64,000 bases of DNA from Maratus speciosus (GCA_963932465.1 CAWVRF010001052.1:1-64000); one strand, 5' to 3'; shown: positions 1 to 12,369, counted from the stretch's first letter. Numbers and translations are program-made. Notes: generated from the letters alone by a model not told the origin.

Positions 1-305
1 TTTAACATTAGAAGCACTAAATTTTGAATGTTTATAATTCAAAAACTTATCATTCAAATGACTTGAAATTTGGTGTCTAGGCATAGTTTGAACCGAAGAT
101 TTGAAATATCTCGTTAAAATTGGGTATTGCCATTGAAAAAATGAAGTTTGGATTAATTTTAATATGTTGATGACCCCCTAAGAAAATTTTATATACATCA
201 TTTAAAAGTAGACTTTATTTCCAATCGTTCGGTACCAGTAACTTTCTTCTACGATGATTGATTGAGGAGTTAGTAGGAGGTGTTTACTTTTTTTTTCCCA
301 CGACT
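1..305. other. AT-rich non-coding stretch
   Basis: No gene, RNA or repeat end is recognisable here. The sequence is AT-rich with short homopolymers. It leads into the first copy of the direct repeat that begins near 306. Confidence 0.5.
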
Positions 306-1092
306 GTACAAGGGCAATATGAAGTCAATTTGAGAATTTTTTGAAAATTTAAAACTGTCGCTTTTTGAGAAATTTAAATTTAAAAAATAATAATTTTTAA
401 TAAATTTGATCATGTTGCATATCAAATTAAAGGTCATAAAAAGAGCTTTAAAATGATACATAAACCAAGTTTGTATTGCATTTAGTTTTTGAGAAAATGA
501 CAATTAAGTAATTCAAGATGTAGCAAATTTGAATGAAAAATGCTTTAATTAATTGTTAATAAAATAAAAATTAAATACATTAAAAAAATAATTTTAGTGT
601 TTTCTTTCATAACTATGTATAGACACATAATAAACCAAGTTTCATCAAAATCTGAGGGGTCAAGGGAGAAAAGGTGTGTTGATGTGACTCATGTAACTTA
701 AAATTTTCACTTTACATATGAACTTCAACTTTATGTATCTTCTGATCCCATACGGATCCCATCATAAAACTTGGGGAAATGTTCAAGGGCAAAATGAAGA
801 CAGTTTGAGAACGTTTTGAAAATTTTAAAAATGTCACTTTTTGAGAAATTTAAAATTTAAATTAAAAAAAAAATAAATTTTCATAAATTTGGTCATGTTG
901 CATATCAAATTAAAGGTCATAAAAATAGCTTTAAAATTATATATAAACGAAGTTTGTATCACATTTAATTTTTAAGAAAATGGCAATTAAGTAATTCAAG
1001 ATGTAGCAAATTTTAATGAAAAACGATTTAATTGTCACAAAATTAAAATGGAATACATTAAAAAAATAATTTTAGTGTTTTCTTTCATAACT
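306..1092. repeat. Imperfect direct duplication, two ~310-bp copies
   Basis: Positions about 306-615 and 782-1092 are the same sequence in direct orientation, about 477 bp apart. Both copies share a run starting with CAAGGGCAA, the segment GGTCATAAAAA, the phrase AATTCAAGATGTAGCAAATT, and the end TTTTCTTTCATAACTATG. The copies differ by scattered substitutions and small indels, so this is an old duplication. The spacer (616-781) is unique within the window. No coding potential is evident in either copy. The source element is not identified. Confidence 0.8.
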
Positions 1093-1440
1093 ATGGGCAT
1101 TCTTTAATAAAATGGGCCCCTTCACAAAATTAAACTTAATAAAGCAGGCCCCTTCATAAAATTCCTTTTAATAAAATAGGCCCCCTTTGTAACATTCTAT
1201 TTCATAAAAACTGTTTTAAAATGTGTAATTAGTAAATAAAACCAGGTCACAAAAAACAAAAACTTTAGCAAGGGGATTTAAAGAAGTTTTTGTTAATAAA
1301 TTCTTGGTTCGAATTTGAGTAACTGGATTTCAACTTTCATAACAAAATGTTATTTTTCACAAAAATATAATAAAATTCACAAAAATAATTTTAATTTTCA
1401 CCAAATGGGCCCCAAGAATAACAAACTGCATTGACCGAAT
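1093..1440 (-). repeat. Fragment of a repeat family with ~30-bp 'GGGGCC' subunits
   Basis: On the minus strand this holds three successive units of the form TTTTGTGAAGGGGCC followed by a TTTATTAA-type tail. The same units occur at 52970-53290 inside a repeat whose ends are visible (52738-53333). The sequence around 1400-1435 (GGGCCCC followed by TGCATTGACC) matches the terminal region of that repeat. It is therefore a truncated copy of the same family, with no coding content. Confidence 0.6.
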
Positions 1441-1689
1441 ATTCGACCGAACTTCGATTTTAATAAGTTTGGCTTGTACATATAGCTTTTAAGTAAGTTA
1501 TGAGTGCCAGATTAAAAAGAAAACAAATGTACAAATATGTCTAATAGAGTGCGAAAAAAAAACTGCAAAAAGAGATAAAAAAAAAAAATAGCATGCATTA
1601 ATGTAGGAAAAAAAAGTTGAGTATGACCAATATGGGGGGGGGGGGGGGGATAATTAATAATTTTATTGATTGCATGTTAATACTTAGTT

Positions 1690-1856
1690 CAGACATGAGA
1701 GCGTTCTGACCCAAATGACCGGTTATTACCACTACATTTTAATAGCATTCTTTGCTTTATTAAATCTCTGAAATTCTGTCATTAAATAATGCTTGAAATA
1801 CTATTAAAATTTAGTGGTAGTAATCGGCCATTTGGATCAAAGTGCTCTCATCCCTG
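1690..1856. mobile_element. Foldback MITE, ~167 bp
   Basis: The two ends are inverted copies of about 55 bp. The left end reads CAGACATGAGAGCGTTCTGA and the right end, reverse-complemented, reads CAGGGATGAGAGCACTTTGA. The arms continue through a shared ACCACTA/TAGTGGT block. The centre resembles the centre of the MITE at 21550-21705, with TTTGCTTTATT and CTGTCATTAAATAA in common. I find no clean target-site duplication. It encodes nothing. Confidence 0.75.
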
Positions 1857-1986
1857 TTATAAAATTTACAGCATTGAGGGGTTTTTTGGGGGGGAGGGGG
1901 CATAGCCTGGTTGAAAAATTCAATTACACACAACTGTTTCTTTGCTATAATGATTAAAACTTACAAATACATTTTTATTTTTTCAG

Positions 1987-2398
1987 GATACTAATGAAAT
2001 AGACTTCATTGTGAATGGATCTTTATATCAAATGGAGACTCCAGTTGAAAAAAGATTGCCCAATAAAGATAGTAGTCAAGCTACAATTCTGCACGTTCAG
2101 AAAGTAACTACACCAAGTGTTAATAAAAAGTGCTTTAATAAGAACAAAGAAAATACTCCAAGCAGTCAAAATAGAAACAGAAAAGGATCTGTTGCAGCAA
2201 AAACAGGAGATGTTCTTGCTGAACAAATCAATTAAAAAACAATTGCTACAAGAAGAGCATAGTTTGAATATGGTACAGAAAAAAGAAGAACATGAAATTA
2301 AAATGAAAATTTATAACGAACAATTAAAATTCTATCAATCTCTAAATGTAAAATTAGAATACAACAAAATTAAAATTTCTGATATTCTTTCGTTATAA
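1987..2398 (+). pseudogene. C-terminal exon resembling the Myb/SANT-type partner protein of Harbinger elements, frameshifted
   Basis: A polypyrimidine tract and AG (TTTTTTCAG, ending 1986) precede an open exon starting at GAT 1987. The first part encodes a polar, Lys/Asn/Gln-rich linker. At about 2227-2240 the frame moves by +1, most simply explained by one extra A, and reading resumes as a charged helical tail (KKQLLQEEHSL, then KEEHEIKMKIYNEQLKFYQ) ending in TAA at 2396-2398. AATAAA signals follow at about 2427. Myb/SANT-like proteins of Harbinger elements, and NAIF1 which partners HARBI1, typically end in such a Glu/Lys coiled tail. The DNA-binding domain itself is not in the window, so it would lie upstream. 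It points towards the HARBI1-like gene on the opposite strand. The assignment rests on tail style and context; an unrelated coiled-coil protein is possible. Confidence 0.4.
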
Positions 2399-2883
2399 TA
2401 ATTATTTCTGTGGGAAAAAAAAATAAAAATAAATGTATATATTTGATTTTCTCTGTGGTTTGTTGCAATTTTTTTTTCAGGTGAAAGAATTTAGCATGAA
2501 AAAGGTCCTTACTAATAAATATACATTAACAGGAAGATGTCCTTTCTTATTGTTGACCAATAGCTAAATCAAAAACCCTACTTTTAATGTCAAACATGTA
2601 GAAATTAAAAGTTTGTTACTTTAAAAAAAAAGGCGTAATTGATGAATTCAATTTTAAATTTATTAAAGAAGTTCTCAAATAGAAATTTGTTAACTTTAGG
2701 CATATTCATTAACTCATTTATAGGCAATGCTGTGTAAAATGTATAAGATGAAATACGCAAAAATTAAGGGTAATTATTTTAATTGTAAATTTAACTCCAC
2801 CCAAAAAATGTCAATAGAAGTTCTAATTTTATAAAATTGAATAAATGTTGGTATACATTATTCTGGAATACAAATTACAAATA
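2399..2883. other. Non-coding stretch with poly(A) signals
   Basis: AT-rich sequence downstream of the frameshifted exon, with AATAAA-type hexamers in the first 40 bases. Nothing else is recognisable. Confidence 0.4.
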
Positions 2884-3496
2884 CAGTACTCTCTCTCAAA
2901 TCTGCACAACTTGGGACCAGAGAGTGTGTGGATTTCTGGTCATTGCTTTATTTACATTTTTAAACAGTAATTTGAATGTAGTAATCAATTATAATGAATG
3001 CTTACAATATAATAAAATATTAAAATAATAAAAATTGTGAGATATAGTATAGTGTATTGTAAGATAATTTAATTAACAGTGCATAGTTAAATATGCATAA
3101 TAAAGATGAGATACATTTCTCTTGATATATTAAACTTTCCTCTTAAATATATCCTACTAATTCACATATCAATATCATAAAATAAGGAAATTTTATTTCA
3201 GATTAAGCCAAAATATAAAGATAAAAAAATGCTTGATTAATGCATAAATATTGGTAAAAATATTTGTTATCTTGGTTAAAAGATTGCGATTAACAATGAC
3301 AGCAACAATATCTTGAATTTTTTTAGAAATAAATTTGTACTTCCTTCATGAAAAAGTATGAGTTCAGCCATATTAACTAGAATTACATATTAAAATACAT
3401 ACAGAATGATATAAAAAATCTATTTTTGTCCCTACATCTGAACTGAAAGTTTCATTGTTTACTTTTAGGCATTTGCAGATTTCAGGGAATCTACTG
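2884..3496. mobile_element. Tigger/pogo-like MITE, copy 1 (613 bp), TA-flanked
   Basis: It begins CAGTACTCTCTCTCAAATCT and ends, read inverted, CAGTAGATTCCCTGAAATCT, each end flanked by TA. A TA duplication and CAGTA-type inverted ends followed by 'AATCYGCA' are typical of Tigger/pogo-derived MITEs. The interior closely matches the element at 59804-60453 (shared ATTATAATGAATGCTTACAA and TTTCATTGTTTAC), so they are copies of one family. A third copy is at 35273-37105. No transposase is present. Confidence 0.8.
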
Positions 3497-4700
3497 TATA
3501 TGATTCACAGATTCTAGAATAGCCAATAGTTACTTGTGAATTGTTTTTTTCTCCATTCAAAGTTCTAATGGTTTTTTCTTTTGAATTCATCACCATATTG
3601 TATATTTAGTATATATTAAAAAAAAGAAAAATGCTACTGGTTAATAATTTGAATATGCTGTTGAGGTAATTTTGTCTCTTTTATAATGTTAATTGAGTAA
3701 AAACCTTCATGCTCCTTGTCTGTTTTAACCCTTTCAGAGGCAAGTAATTGTATTTCTGTAATGTTGAATTGAATTAAATTTTCGAAAAATTTTATTTCAA
3801 AATAAGGAAAAGCAATTTTACAACTTTTTTCACCTATGTTATAAAAATAAAATTTAAGTTTCTGATGCAGATCTTGAATAAAGTCCCTGAAGGTGTTAAA
3901 GCAGAAATTAAAATCTTACTATTTTTTTTTTTTACTCAGATTGTCATAGGGAGGCACAAGTAGTACAGCCCATTATTTCTAAAGTTCTGTCTTAAACAAT
4001 GTGAAACATTCTATTTGGCGGAAAGTGGTGAGGCTATAGTTACTTTATTGTAACAACAAATCTTAATTCTCGCTACACCTCCAACATATTCATCTTTCTA
4101 TACTTTAAAACTTTTAATTTTATGCACTCTGTAACACCCAAATCCCCCCCCTTCCCTAAGCAAAGCAGAAACTAATGGTTTACAAAATGTATATGTATCA
4201 CAGTATAAGTATTTGAATTTCAGTTGTGGTGGCATTACACACTTTTAGTTTAAATTTTAAAGGGTATTCAATATGTTTGCACTTCAAAAAAGGAAAATGA
4301 ATTTAAACCATAAAAAAAAAGACATCCATTCCAATTATGAATTGAAAACATTAATAGCTCTTTTGCAGATTTTATATTGCATGTTAAACAAAATTTGAAT
4401 ATATTTGTCAATTTTCCTCCGGACCGAAACTAGCCTTTTTTGCACCCCCCCCCCCCAACCACAAAATAAATTTATATAAAACTACGTAATCAGCTTTGCT
4501 AAACATTGATTCATTAAAACCTTCAAAATGGAATCAAAAGGAACCAAATTGCATTTTAATATTTTTAAACTTTTTTTTTTTTTTTTGTATAGGCTAAATG
4601 AGGTGCTGATTGCTGTGCATTTGTATTTTTTCGATTTTAATTAGTTATTTTATATGAGGATAGCTTCACTTTTGGAACCAGTTCTGAAAGTGAAGAAGAA
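3497..4700. other. Non-coding AT-rich stretch
   Basis: No gene found. It contains short C runs near 4145 and 4445 and several A/T homopolymers. No inverted or direct repeat ends were confidently paired here. Confidence 0.4.
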
Positions 4701-5035
4701 AGGGTGGCTAAGCACCTAGAAATACAAAAAGATGAGAATAATTAATTTTGGAGAATAAAGGTAGGGGTGGCTGCGGCTTTACTAGTCATGGCATCCTGGG
4801 TGAGCATTTTTTTTCTACAGCCCAACAAATGATACTCTTTTTTTTGTTGTTTTACTAAGTATTTTATTTTGCGTATTTTCCACTCCTTTGTTTTTAGTAT
4901 CATGGGCTGTCGCCCAACTTCGCCCCCTTGCCAGGGTGGCAAAGCGCCTAGAAATGGCCGAAAGCTGAGAAAAAATCATTTTGGGCAATAAAGGTGGGTG
5001 CGGCTTTACTAGCCATGACACCCTGTGCAAGATTT
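4701..5035. repeat. Diverged direct duplication, ~100-bp units 232 bp apart
   Basis: About 4701-4806 and 4933-5034 match in order: AGGGTGGC, AGCRCCTAGAAAT, a short A-rich stretch, ATAAAGGT, GGCTGCGGCTTTACTAG or its GTGCGGCTTTACTAG variant, then CATGRCAYCCTG. It is probably a repeat array or two adjacent copies of one dispersed repeat. Short open frames through it are not protein-like. Confidence 0.7.
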
Positions 5036-5253
5036 TTTATATACCATTACAAATGCTATACTCTTTTTTTAAAAAAAAGCTTTCATGGAATTTTTTATCT
5101 AATAGAAAAGTCAGACTGAGGGGTCACTTCGTGCTTGGTAATTATCTGTACTGGACAGTGCCTCACAGTAGAGACACTGTGACACCTTGAAAGACGGTAC
5201 TGATGCTTCTGCACAGGAAGTGATTTAAAAGATAGAAGGGTAAGGCATAGACA
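5036..5253. other. Spacer ending in a hAT target-site duplication
   Basis: Unassigned sequence. Its last eight bases (5246-5253, CATAGACA) are the left target-site duplication of the hAT element that follows. Confidence 0.6.
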
Positions 5254-7131
5254 CAGTGGCGTAGCTAAGGGGGGGGGCGCTCACCCCGGGTGCCGAGGAC
5301 AAGGGGCGCCAAATTGAGAAGGGTTTAAACCGAAATTTTTTCACATATTTTGACAATAAATAAAAATTGTTGATTTTTTTTTGTGTGTGTGTGTGTGTGC
5401 GAATGTTTTCTTTCGTAAGAATTTTGTTATATCCAGTGGTGAGGAATTTTCAGAAAATCTTACCAGCCAGCAAAATGCAACGTACAGTTGAAAATTGCTA
5501 TACCAAAATTTACGCGACAGCAAAAATAGTTAATTCTATTACTACAATGCATTTTCATATTTTTCACCTATAAAATTAAGAAATAATAGACAAGAGAAAA
5601 AAATTTAGTATAGGATAGAACATAGTGTCATGCTTAAATCACAATAATCAATAAAATTGCAAAATATAGCTTAGTAGTAAAAAAATAAAGTGTTTGGCAT
5701 ATCTCTATAGTTTGTAGTTTTCAAAAACTATTTTAAAATTCACTTGCCCTGTGAAGAAATTCACTCGCCAGGAGCGAATAAAATGATGTATTTCCCCAAC
5801 CATGGTTATATCCAAATTATGAAGAAAGAAAAAGCTTCTGTAAATGTTTCTACGGATGACTCACCACACTCGGTACCTAAGATAACTATGTAACTGAATT
5901 GAGGCGCAAAAAGATTAAATAGGGCAGACCAAATTCAGAGGAGGTTTAAACCGGGATTATTTCACACAATTTGACAATAAATAAAGATTGTTGACCTTCT
6001 CTTTTTTACGTTTGTCTATGTGAATGTTTTGAAGAAATTTTGTGTGTGTGTGGGGGGGGGGGGGGCGGAGATCAGTAATTGTTAATCGCTGATGGAGGTT
6101 TCTAACTTTCTAGCCTCCAGTTTATAGGTCAAAAGACCTGTTTTGCAACTTGGAATGACATTTCTGGTATCAAAAGAACACCTCTGGGATGGGTCCTTAC
6201 TGTCTTTGGCAGCGTAGACCGGGAGTGCTAAGCATGCATCTCTAACCACTAAAAATCTCCATTCAAATTTCTTTCTTTCAAAATTAATCTCTGGCATGGG
6301 TTCTCGCATAGCAGGCATGCTGTGCACATGCTGGAAAATCTGAAGAGAATCATAAGATGAGTTGAAAGAAAAGAAATTCTGCAGAGATTGGTCCCATGAA
6401 ACCAGAGATAATTGAATTAAAAAAAATTTTTAATTCTTATCCTTTTCATCTACATATATAGTATGTGTCTCTCTCTATAAATATCTGATCATTTTCATGT
6501 GACTGCACTCATATTTATAAACCGATTTGGATATGATTGAGCATATGTTAATGGTTTATTAAGATCTCGACCAGATTCATTATACATATTGATGTGCAAT
6601 ACTGTTTCAAAATGGTAGTCCCTTAAAAATTTCAAACTTAAATAAAAATGTACAAAAAATTATAAATGCAAATTTATTTCTTGCATAATCGTTAAGTCTT
6701 GATAGAAGGATTCAAGAAAAAATTTTGATTCCCCCTCTATTTAAAAAATGGTATAGCAATTTGAAATTCTTGGGTGCTTGCCGTTTTGAAACAGGAGATA
6801 TATCCATAATTGGGCAAATTTTAGGAGTTTTAGAAAATGTGGTTTTTTGACAATTTATTTCCAATGTTGCTACTCCCATATGCTTAAAACAACAGTCATA
6901 TCCATGGACTTTCCGCTAAGTTTTTTAATTTCCATACAAATTCAGCATTGACAAAAACTAGAAATCTTCTAGAATCGGGTTCCACACATTGTAGTTTCGT
7001 GTGTTTGAGTAAAATTAGTTAAGTCCTTAAAATCAAGGAAGAGTGAAGCTGCCTTTTCCTCCCGGAACAAGCCAAAAATACTTCAAAATTTCTTCCTGCC
7101 CCAGCCACCAAAAAATGTAGCTACGCCACTG
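5254..7131. mobile_element. Non-autonomous hAT element, 1878 bp
   Basis: Perfect terminal inverted repeats (CAGTGGCGTAGCTA / TAGCTACGCCACTG) are flanked by identical 8-bp duplications CATAGACA at 5246-5253 and 7132-7139. An 8-bp duplication with CAGTG-type ends is the hAT signature. Inside, a block near 5310-5400 (GTTTAAACCG, TTTGACAATAAATAAA, ATTGTTGA) is repeated in direct orientation near 5940-6010, so the element carries an internal duplication. A (TG)n tract lies at 5381-5399 and a G run near 6050. No transposase reading frame remains, so it would depend on enzyme supplied in trans. Confidence 0.92.
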
Positions 7132-7139
7132 CATAGACA

Positions 7140-7706
7140 TTATACATTTGGAATGAAAATAGCCCAAGAGATCAGTTCTTTTTTCTTATTCATTTGCAAT
7201 TTTGTAGTGTAGATGAATCTTTTTATTTAATTATATAATTTATTTCCGAGTCAAAAGGATAATATTAATTATTGCTAAACATGCATTTTAAAACCTGATT
7301 GGAATAGATGTATCATTATGAAATAACTACATTATAAATGTAAAAGCTAACAAAAATATAAACAATCCATTAAAACTCAATAAATTTGATAATTTAATTA
7401 AATATATCAATAGTAGTTTAGGAAATCATAATGTAATTCAACTTCCATTTCTTCTATTCTGCCATTTTGCTTATAGATGGCAGCACCTGATAATTACCTG
7501 AAATTTTTTCCCCACAGAGCTTACGACAATTTTAACATAACTTGAATTTGTGGTCCGGATAAGATTTTGAAATGTACATTTTACCATTAAGAATGAAATT
7601 TAGTATGCAACAAATGTCATAAATTTGTTTATTCAGAATTTTTAATAACTATTTCGTGGACAATCTTCTTTTATATTTGCAGTCATCTGCTGTTGAAAAT
7701 TATATA
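7140..7706. other. Non-coding AT-rich stretch
   Basis: No gene, repeat pair or motif was recognised between the hAT element and the small Tigger-type MITE that follows. Confidence 0.4.
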
Positions 7707-7708
7707 TA

Positions 7709-7859
7709 CAGTGGACGCTCGATTTTAGGAACCTTTTTTTTACAAATTGATGTACTGGTTCTGACCAGCATCCCACTAAACTAATGCTATTCCCATTTAC
7801 AAACTTTTATGAACACATTATACGAGTCCACTCAAGTTCGTAAAATCAAGTGTCTACTG
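7709..7859. mobile_element. Small Tigger-type MITE, ~151 bp
   Basis: The left end CAGTGGACGCTCGATTTTAG pairs with the inverted right end CAGTAGACACTTGATTTTAC. TA lies on the left side; the right flank is CA, so the duplication has decayed on that side. The end sequence resembles Tigger/pogo MITEs. No coding content. Confidence 0.75.
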
Positions 7860-8303
7860 CAATAAGTTTGAATGGTCTATTATTATTTTTACAATGTGTT
7901 AACAACTATTAACCCTCTGACTACCTTTTTTTTTTTTTTCAAAATGCTTTCGACCAATATATAATGGATGAATATGTCCTCTATTATTACATATTTCAAA
8001 TCATCATGTATTTGAAATATGTAGTATATTTATAATTCACATTCTTAACCTTTGGCTATAGAATTTTTAAAAACAAAACTGCTCATAAATTATAAAAAAT
8101 TTTCTACAAATGAGGACAATACCTTGGAAATTGCGGAATAATCAATCGGAGGGTTAATAACATAATTTAGTTTTTTAGCTTATTAGTTCATTTTTTTTTT
8201 ACTATTTAGTAAACATCAATGAAATTTGTGGTAGAAGAACTGTTGTAACTGTTTTATTTTGTAATTTAGACAAAAGAAAAAAGACAATACTAAAAGGCTT
8301 GAA
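7860..8303. other. 3' flank of the HARBI1-like gene
   Basis: AT-rich, non-coding. A short phrase near 8140-8160 (AATCGGAGGGTTAATAAC) resembles one 5' of exon 1 near 30795 (AATCGGAGGATTAAAAAC) in the same orientation. This may be chance or a remnant of element-end sequence. Confidence 0.3.
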
Positions 8304-8323
8304 TTTATTTTTATCTTTTTATT
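8304..8323 (-). promoter_or_regulatory. Candidate polyadenylation signals of the HARBI1-like gene
   Basis: Two AATAAA hexamers on the minus strand (8318-8323 and 8304-8309) lie within 30 bases after the stop codon of exon 3. That is unusually close, giving a very short 3' UTR, but it fits compact transposon genes. Confidence 0.5.
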
Positions 8324-8331
8324 AAAATTCA

Positions 8332-8629
8332 TCAATGAAAGACAGTTGATAACAGAGCACTTCTCTTAGCAACACCTGCTATATGATGAATTATTCCCTG
8401 TGAATCATTTGATTGATTATTACCTGCATTATCGTCCTCAACAGGATCTATCATGCAACCGTCATTCATTTGTAATGCAATATTGTGCAATACTGATGTT
8501 GCCACTATTATAGTCATGGATGTACTTAATTTGCATTGCATGCTTTGTCTTAAACATGGAAAGCGTCTTTTCCATACACCGTACTGCTTCTCAACAGAAT
8601 TTTGAGCCTTAATGTGAGCTCTATTATAT
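8332..8629 (-). pseudogene. HARBI1-like: HARBI1-like PIF/Harbinger nuclease, exon 3 (C-terminal)
   Basis: This exon encodes the last ~99 residues of a DDE_Tnp_4-family nuclease, starting YNRAHIKAQNSVEKQYGVWK with the RRFPCL block right after. That is the conserved region carrying the third catalytic residue (Glu of 'SVE') of Harbinger transposases. It is preceded by a strong acceptor (TTCCTTTGCAG, AG at 8630-8631). Its first base completes an Arg codon split after two bases in exon 2, so the phase matches exactly. The tail has a conserved LHNIALQ helix and ends at TAA. The intron between this and exon 2 is 14,398 bp and filled with mobile elements. This exon itself is undamaged. Confidence 0.88.
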
Positions 8630-9790
8630 CTGCAAAGGAAGAATATATTAATGAAGACAGACAATGTTTACAGAGCTTTACATAAAAATATGCAATTTTT
8701 AAATATTTACATATATTTCTGAATATAATTGTTTCTGGACCCAGCTAATTAGTTTTTCTTAATGAAAGGTTACCATTCATGGAAAAAAATCCCTATAATG
8801 TGTACAGGGCCTCGCAACTAGGAAGGCCTCGCGCCCGAGAAAGAAATTAATAAAAAATAGCTAAATAATTATTTCTCATTTTGTTGTGAGTTATTTATTT
8901 CATACTTAAATTTATATGTGTAAACATGCTTAATTATAGAATGTAAAGTGTTTTATATATATATATATATATATAAATGTACGACGCAAGTTCTGGACGA
9001 ATAGATTTTTTGTAGCTTATATTCAATCTATTTGCATCGTTATATTTATGCAGCATTAAGTGCATAAATAATCTGGGAAAATGCTAAATTTTAATTGTGA
9101 AGATGTTGTTGCTAAAGATGATTCTGACAAAGCGCTCACTATCATTTTAATGACTATTTGCAATGTAACAACACAGGTTTGCTTTCCTTCTTGTGTAAAG
9201 TTTGTCTTTTTTATACAAATATCGATATTCTTTAGTGTTGAATTCAAGGGTTGATATGGAGGAGGACATACCCCGAGATTTTAGGCTTTTTAATGGACAA
9301 AAGTTCAATTTCCCCACCGGAACTGTAAAATATACCCACCTGAGCCGCAGAAATCTCCAAGAGAAAAATGCCTGAATTCAATACTGGATGTTCTTGTCCG
9401 CACGCATACGTATAACCTATCAGGGTATAGAGATATAGCCATTATTTTTTATTTATGTTTCTGTTTAAATCATCAATAAGGAATTAACAATTTTCCATAC
9501 CAAATTGTTTTAAAAACTGCTTCAATTTGCATAATTTTCATTGACACTCACTCTTGGCTGATCACTAATTGCCTGCTCATGAATATCACAAATTTATTAG
9601 AGATCTGCATGTGTCTAAATTTTAAGACCTAGATCCAGCACGGTGTAAAGAAAGCTATCTAGACTCGGTGTAAAATCTGAAAGTTCAGTCAATCACTGAG
9701 CTGAGCAAAAATCGTTAAAATCTACGTTGACCCAACTCAATTCCTACAAAGATTCCGATCTTTGTTAGGTAGTGTTATCATACAATTAAC
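8630..9790. other. Distal part of intron 2 (minus-strand gene)
   Basis: Contains a (TA)n tract near 8953-8976 and, around 9240-9390, two short inverted GAATTCAA blocks. A GGGCCTCGC phrase near 8812-8835 resembles one at 21746, suggesting small fragments of a common repeat. No coding exon seen. The last eight bases (9783-9790, CAATTAAC) are the left flank duplication of the hAT that follows. Confidence 0.4.
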
Positions 9791-10562
9791 CAGTGACACA
9801 GCCAGAATTCGGATCTAGGGGGGGGGGGGGGGGGGGGGTTGAGTTGCTGATAACGGTGACCGCCAGTTAATCGAATCACTGGCTAATCGAATCAGTCTAT
9901 TTAATGAATGGAATCATAATGCTTTATTTTTTCTGGGTTATTAGAATCAGCAAATACGCTGGTTATAATTCATTTAAACAGCGTTTACAATATAAGAGTT
10001 ACAAAACTTAAAATGCATCAATGAAATAACACAAAACTATGTTAGATTTATAAGTGTTTAAAAAAATCAGTCAAATTTTAAAAGATGGAATAACACAGTA
10101 CAACAAATATTTTTTGTATCGAAAATCATCGAGTGGTTCATCGGAAAATATCTGGTGATTGCAATCCAATTTTTCAGCCAAAAATTGTCATTCATTTATT
10201 TCAATATTTTAGGAATGAAAATGCTTTGTCCCTGAAAGGGTTAATAATGAAGCAATTTCAACAAAATTTTCAATAGACTTACCTTGCTTTGTGTCACAGT
10301 AATAATATCGCGAGAATTGGTGGAATTTATAATTATCCACGTCCAAACAGTGCTGAATTATGTATTCTATATTTTTTCGAATGCAGTTAACATATTAAGC
10401 ACGGTATAGTTGACTGAATTACTGTGCACTACGAACACTTTAAAAGACATCAAATTTCACATAAAGGGAAAGCAATGTAAATTTATTGAAAATTTCATTA
10501 AAATATCTTCATTATCGTTACAGATCTGAAAAAAAAATATCTGGGTTTCTCTTGAAGTCTTA

Positions 10563-11985
10563 TCTATACTAATATTATAAAGAAGCAACGTTTGTTTGTT
10601 AGTTTGTGTGCTTCTAAGGAGTAATTTCTGGAACTATCGAACCAATTCAAAAGTAATGGTGGCAAATTGATGGTGACAGTTCTTGTTTCAACATAAGCTA
10701 TAATTTATGCCGGTGGCACTACTCCCGGGGTGGGGTGTGTGTGTGTGTGTGTGCAGGAGCAAATCACGTTCTAAAAATGCGATATTTGTGTTACTGAAGG
10801 TCGTAAAAACTTGAAATTTGGCATGGTAGTTACTTATAAGATGTAAATGCTGTCTAAGAACTGTTTGTAAAAAAATCGAAATTAAAAGGGTTAAAAATGC
10901 GTGAAAAGAGTTCTAAAAACATTCTAAATTACGATTTCTATGGAATTGTTAAAGATAGAAACTTGAAATTTGGTGTGGTAGATACGAATAAGATGTAAAT
11001 GATTTTTACGTCCAGTTTCTAAAATTCCAAATTTAAAAGGGTGAAATGAGCAAAAAGCGTTCTAAAAATATTCCAAATTACGATTTCTATGAAATCTCAG
11101 GAAATACCAAACCAATTTCAAACGTAATGATTGCAAATTGATGGTAACAGTCCCAGCTCAAATATAGGCTATATTTTATGTCAGTGCCACTGCCACCAGG
11201 GGGTTGCAAGCACAAAAAATGCTCTAAAATTGCGATTTTTACGATACTGAAGGGGCTAGAAACTATAAATTTGGCATGGTAGTTACTTATAAGATGCTCT
11301 GTAAGAATAGTTTTAAGAAAATCGAAATTTAAAAGAGTGAAATGAACGAAAAACTACCTGAATTTCGATTTCTATGGATTTGTTAAAGATAGAAAGCTAA
11401 AATTTGGCATGGTAGAAATTTATAAGATGTAAATGCTCTCTAAAAATAGTTTAAAAAAATATTCAACATTTAAAAGGCTAAAATGAGCGAAAGCATTCTA
11501 AAAACTTTCTAAATTATGATTTTTATTGGGATCTCAGGAAATACAAAACAGATTTCAAAAATAATGTTGGCTAATTGATAGAGACAGTTCCTGTTCCAAC
11601 ATAAGATATATTTTATGTTGGGGGTGGTAAACCATTAGACTTGAAACTTGGAATATATCATGATGGTTACTTTTAAGATGTAAATGCTTGCTAAGAATGG
11701 TTTCTAAAAAATTCAAAACTTCAAATGAAAACTGAAATGAGCATAAAAGCTTCCAATTACACTCTAAATTATCATTTATTTAGAATTAGTTTTAACTCTT
11801 CTCATTAAATTAAGTCACCTTTTCGCCTAATGTTGTGTAATAATGAAGTTTAGTCAAACTGTGGCTTAGTTAGTAACTTTTGAATTATAGCAGTAGAATT
11901 TCGTGTAATAAAAATAGGCCCACAAATACCACTTCTTTAGGCATATTTCAATTATTATGCGAGCAAAGCCGTGGGTTTTGCTTGT
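10563..11985 (+). mobile_element. Non-autonomous Helitron-like element with internal ~450-bp repeats
   Basis: The start TCTATACTAATATTATAAAG is the familiar 5' end of many arthropod Helitrons and follows an A. The end holds GCGAGCAAAGCCGTGGG followed by TTTTGCTTGT, matching the usual 3' hairpin and CTAGT-like terminus (here CTTGT). The interior has three diverged units of about 430-470 bp. Each has an 'aaattgatggtgacagt' type block (10665, 11130, 11570) and one or more 'GGCATGGTAGTTACTTATAAGATG' type blocks. A (GT)n tract lies at 10735-10753. There is no Rep/helicase frame. The base after the 3' end is A rather than the expected T. Confidence 0.65.
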
Positions 11986-12369
11986 ACCTTATCTTTTTCG
12001 CTGGATAAATGGATTAAGTTTGTGTGTAAGATATAGATAGTAATTTTTATTAATTTTAAAAAAAAGTTTCGCATTTAATGTCTGTCTTTTGAAAATCCTG
12101 CTCACAGTCATGCATCTATACGTCAATGCAATTGCAATCAGCGATTCTTTCCTACAGTATCTCCCCGAGAGCAAGACCTCCTGGGGAAAATTTCAAGTTA
12201 CATTACCAACTAATAAACTAGAAACTTTAAATTTTTGTACTCCAACCCTAAAACAAATGGTTCAAAAGACACACAGATTTCAATAATCTGTAAAATCACA
12301 ATAAAACAGCTTTTTATGTTAATATCTTTACAATATTTTTTTTGTTTCTCTTACTTTTTACCTGACTGC

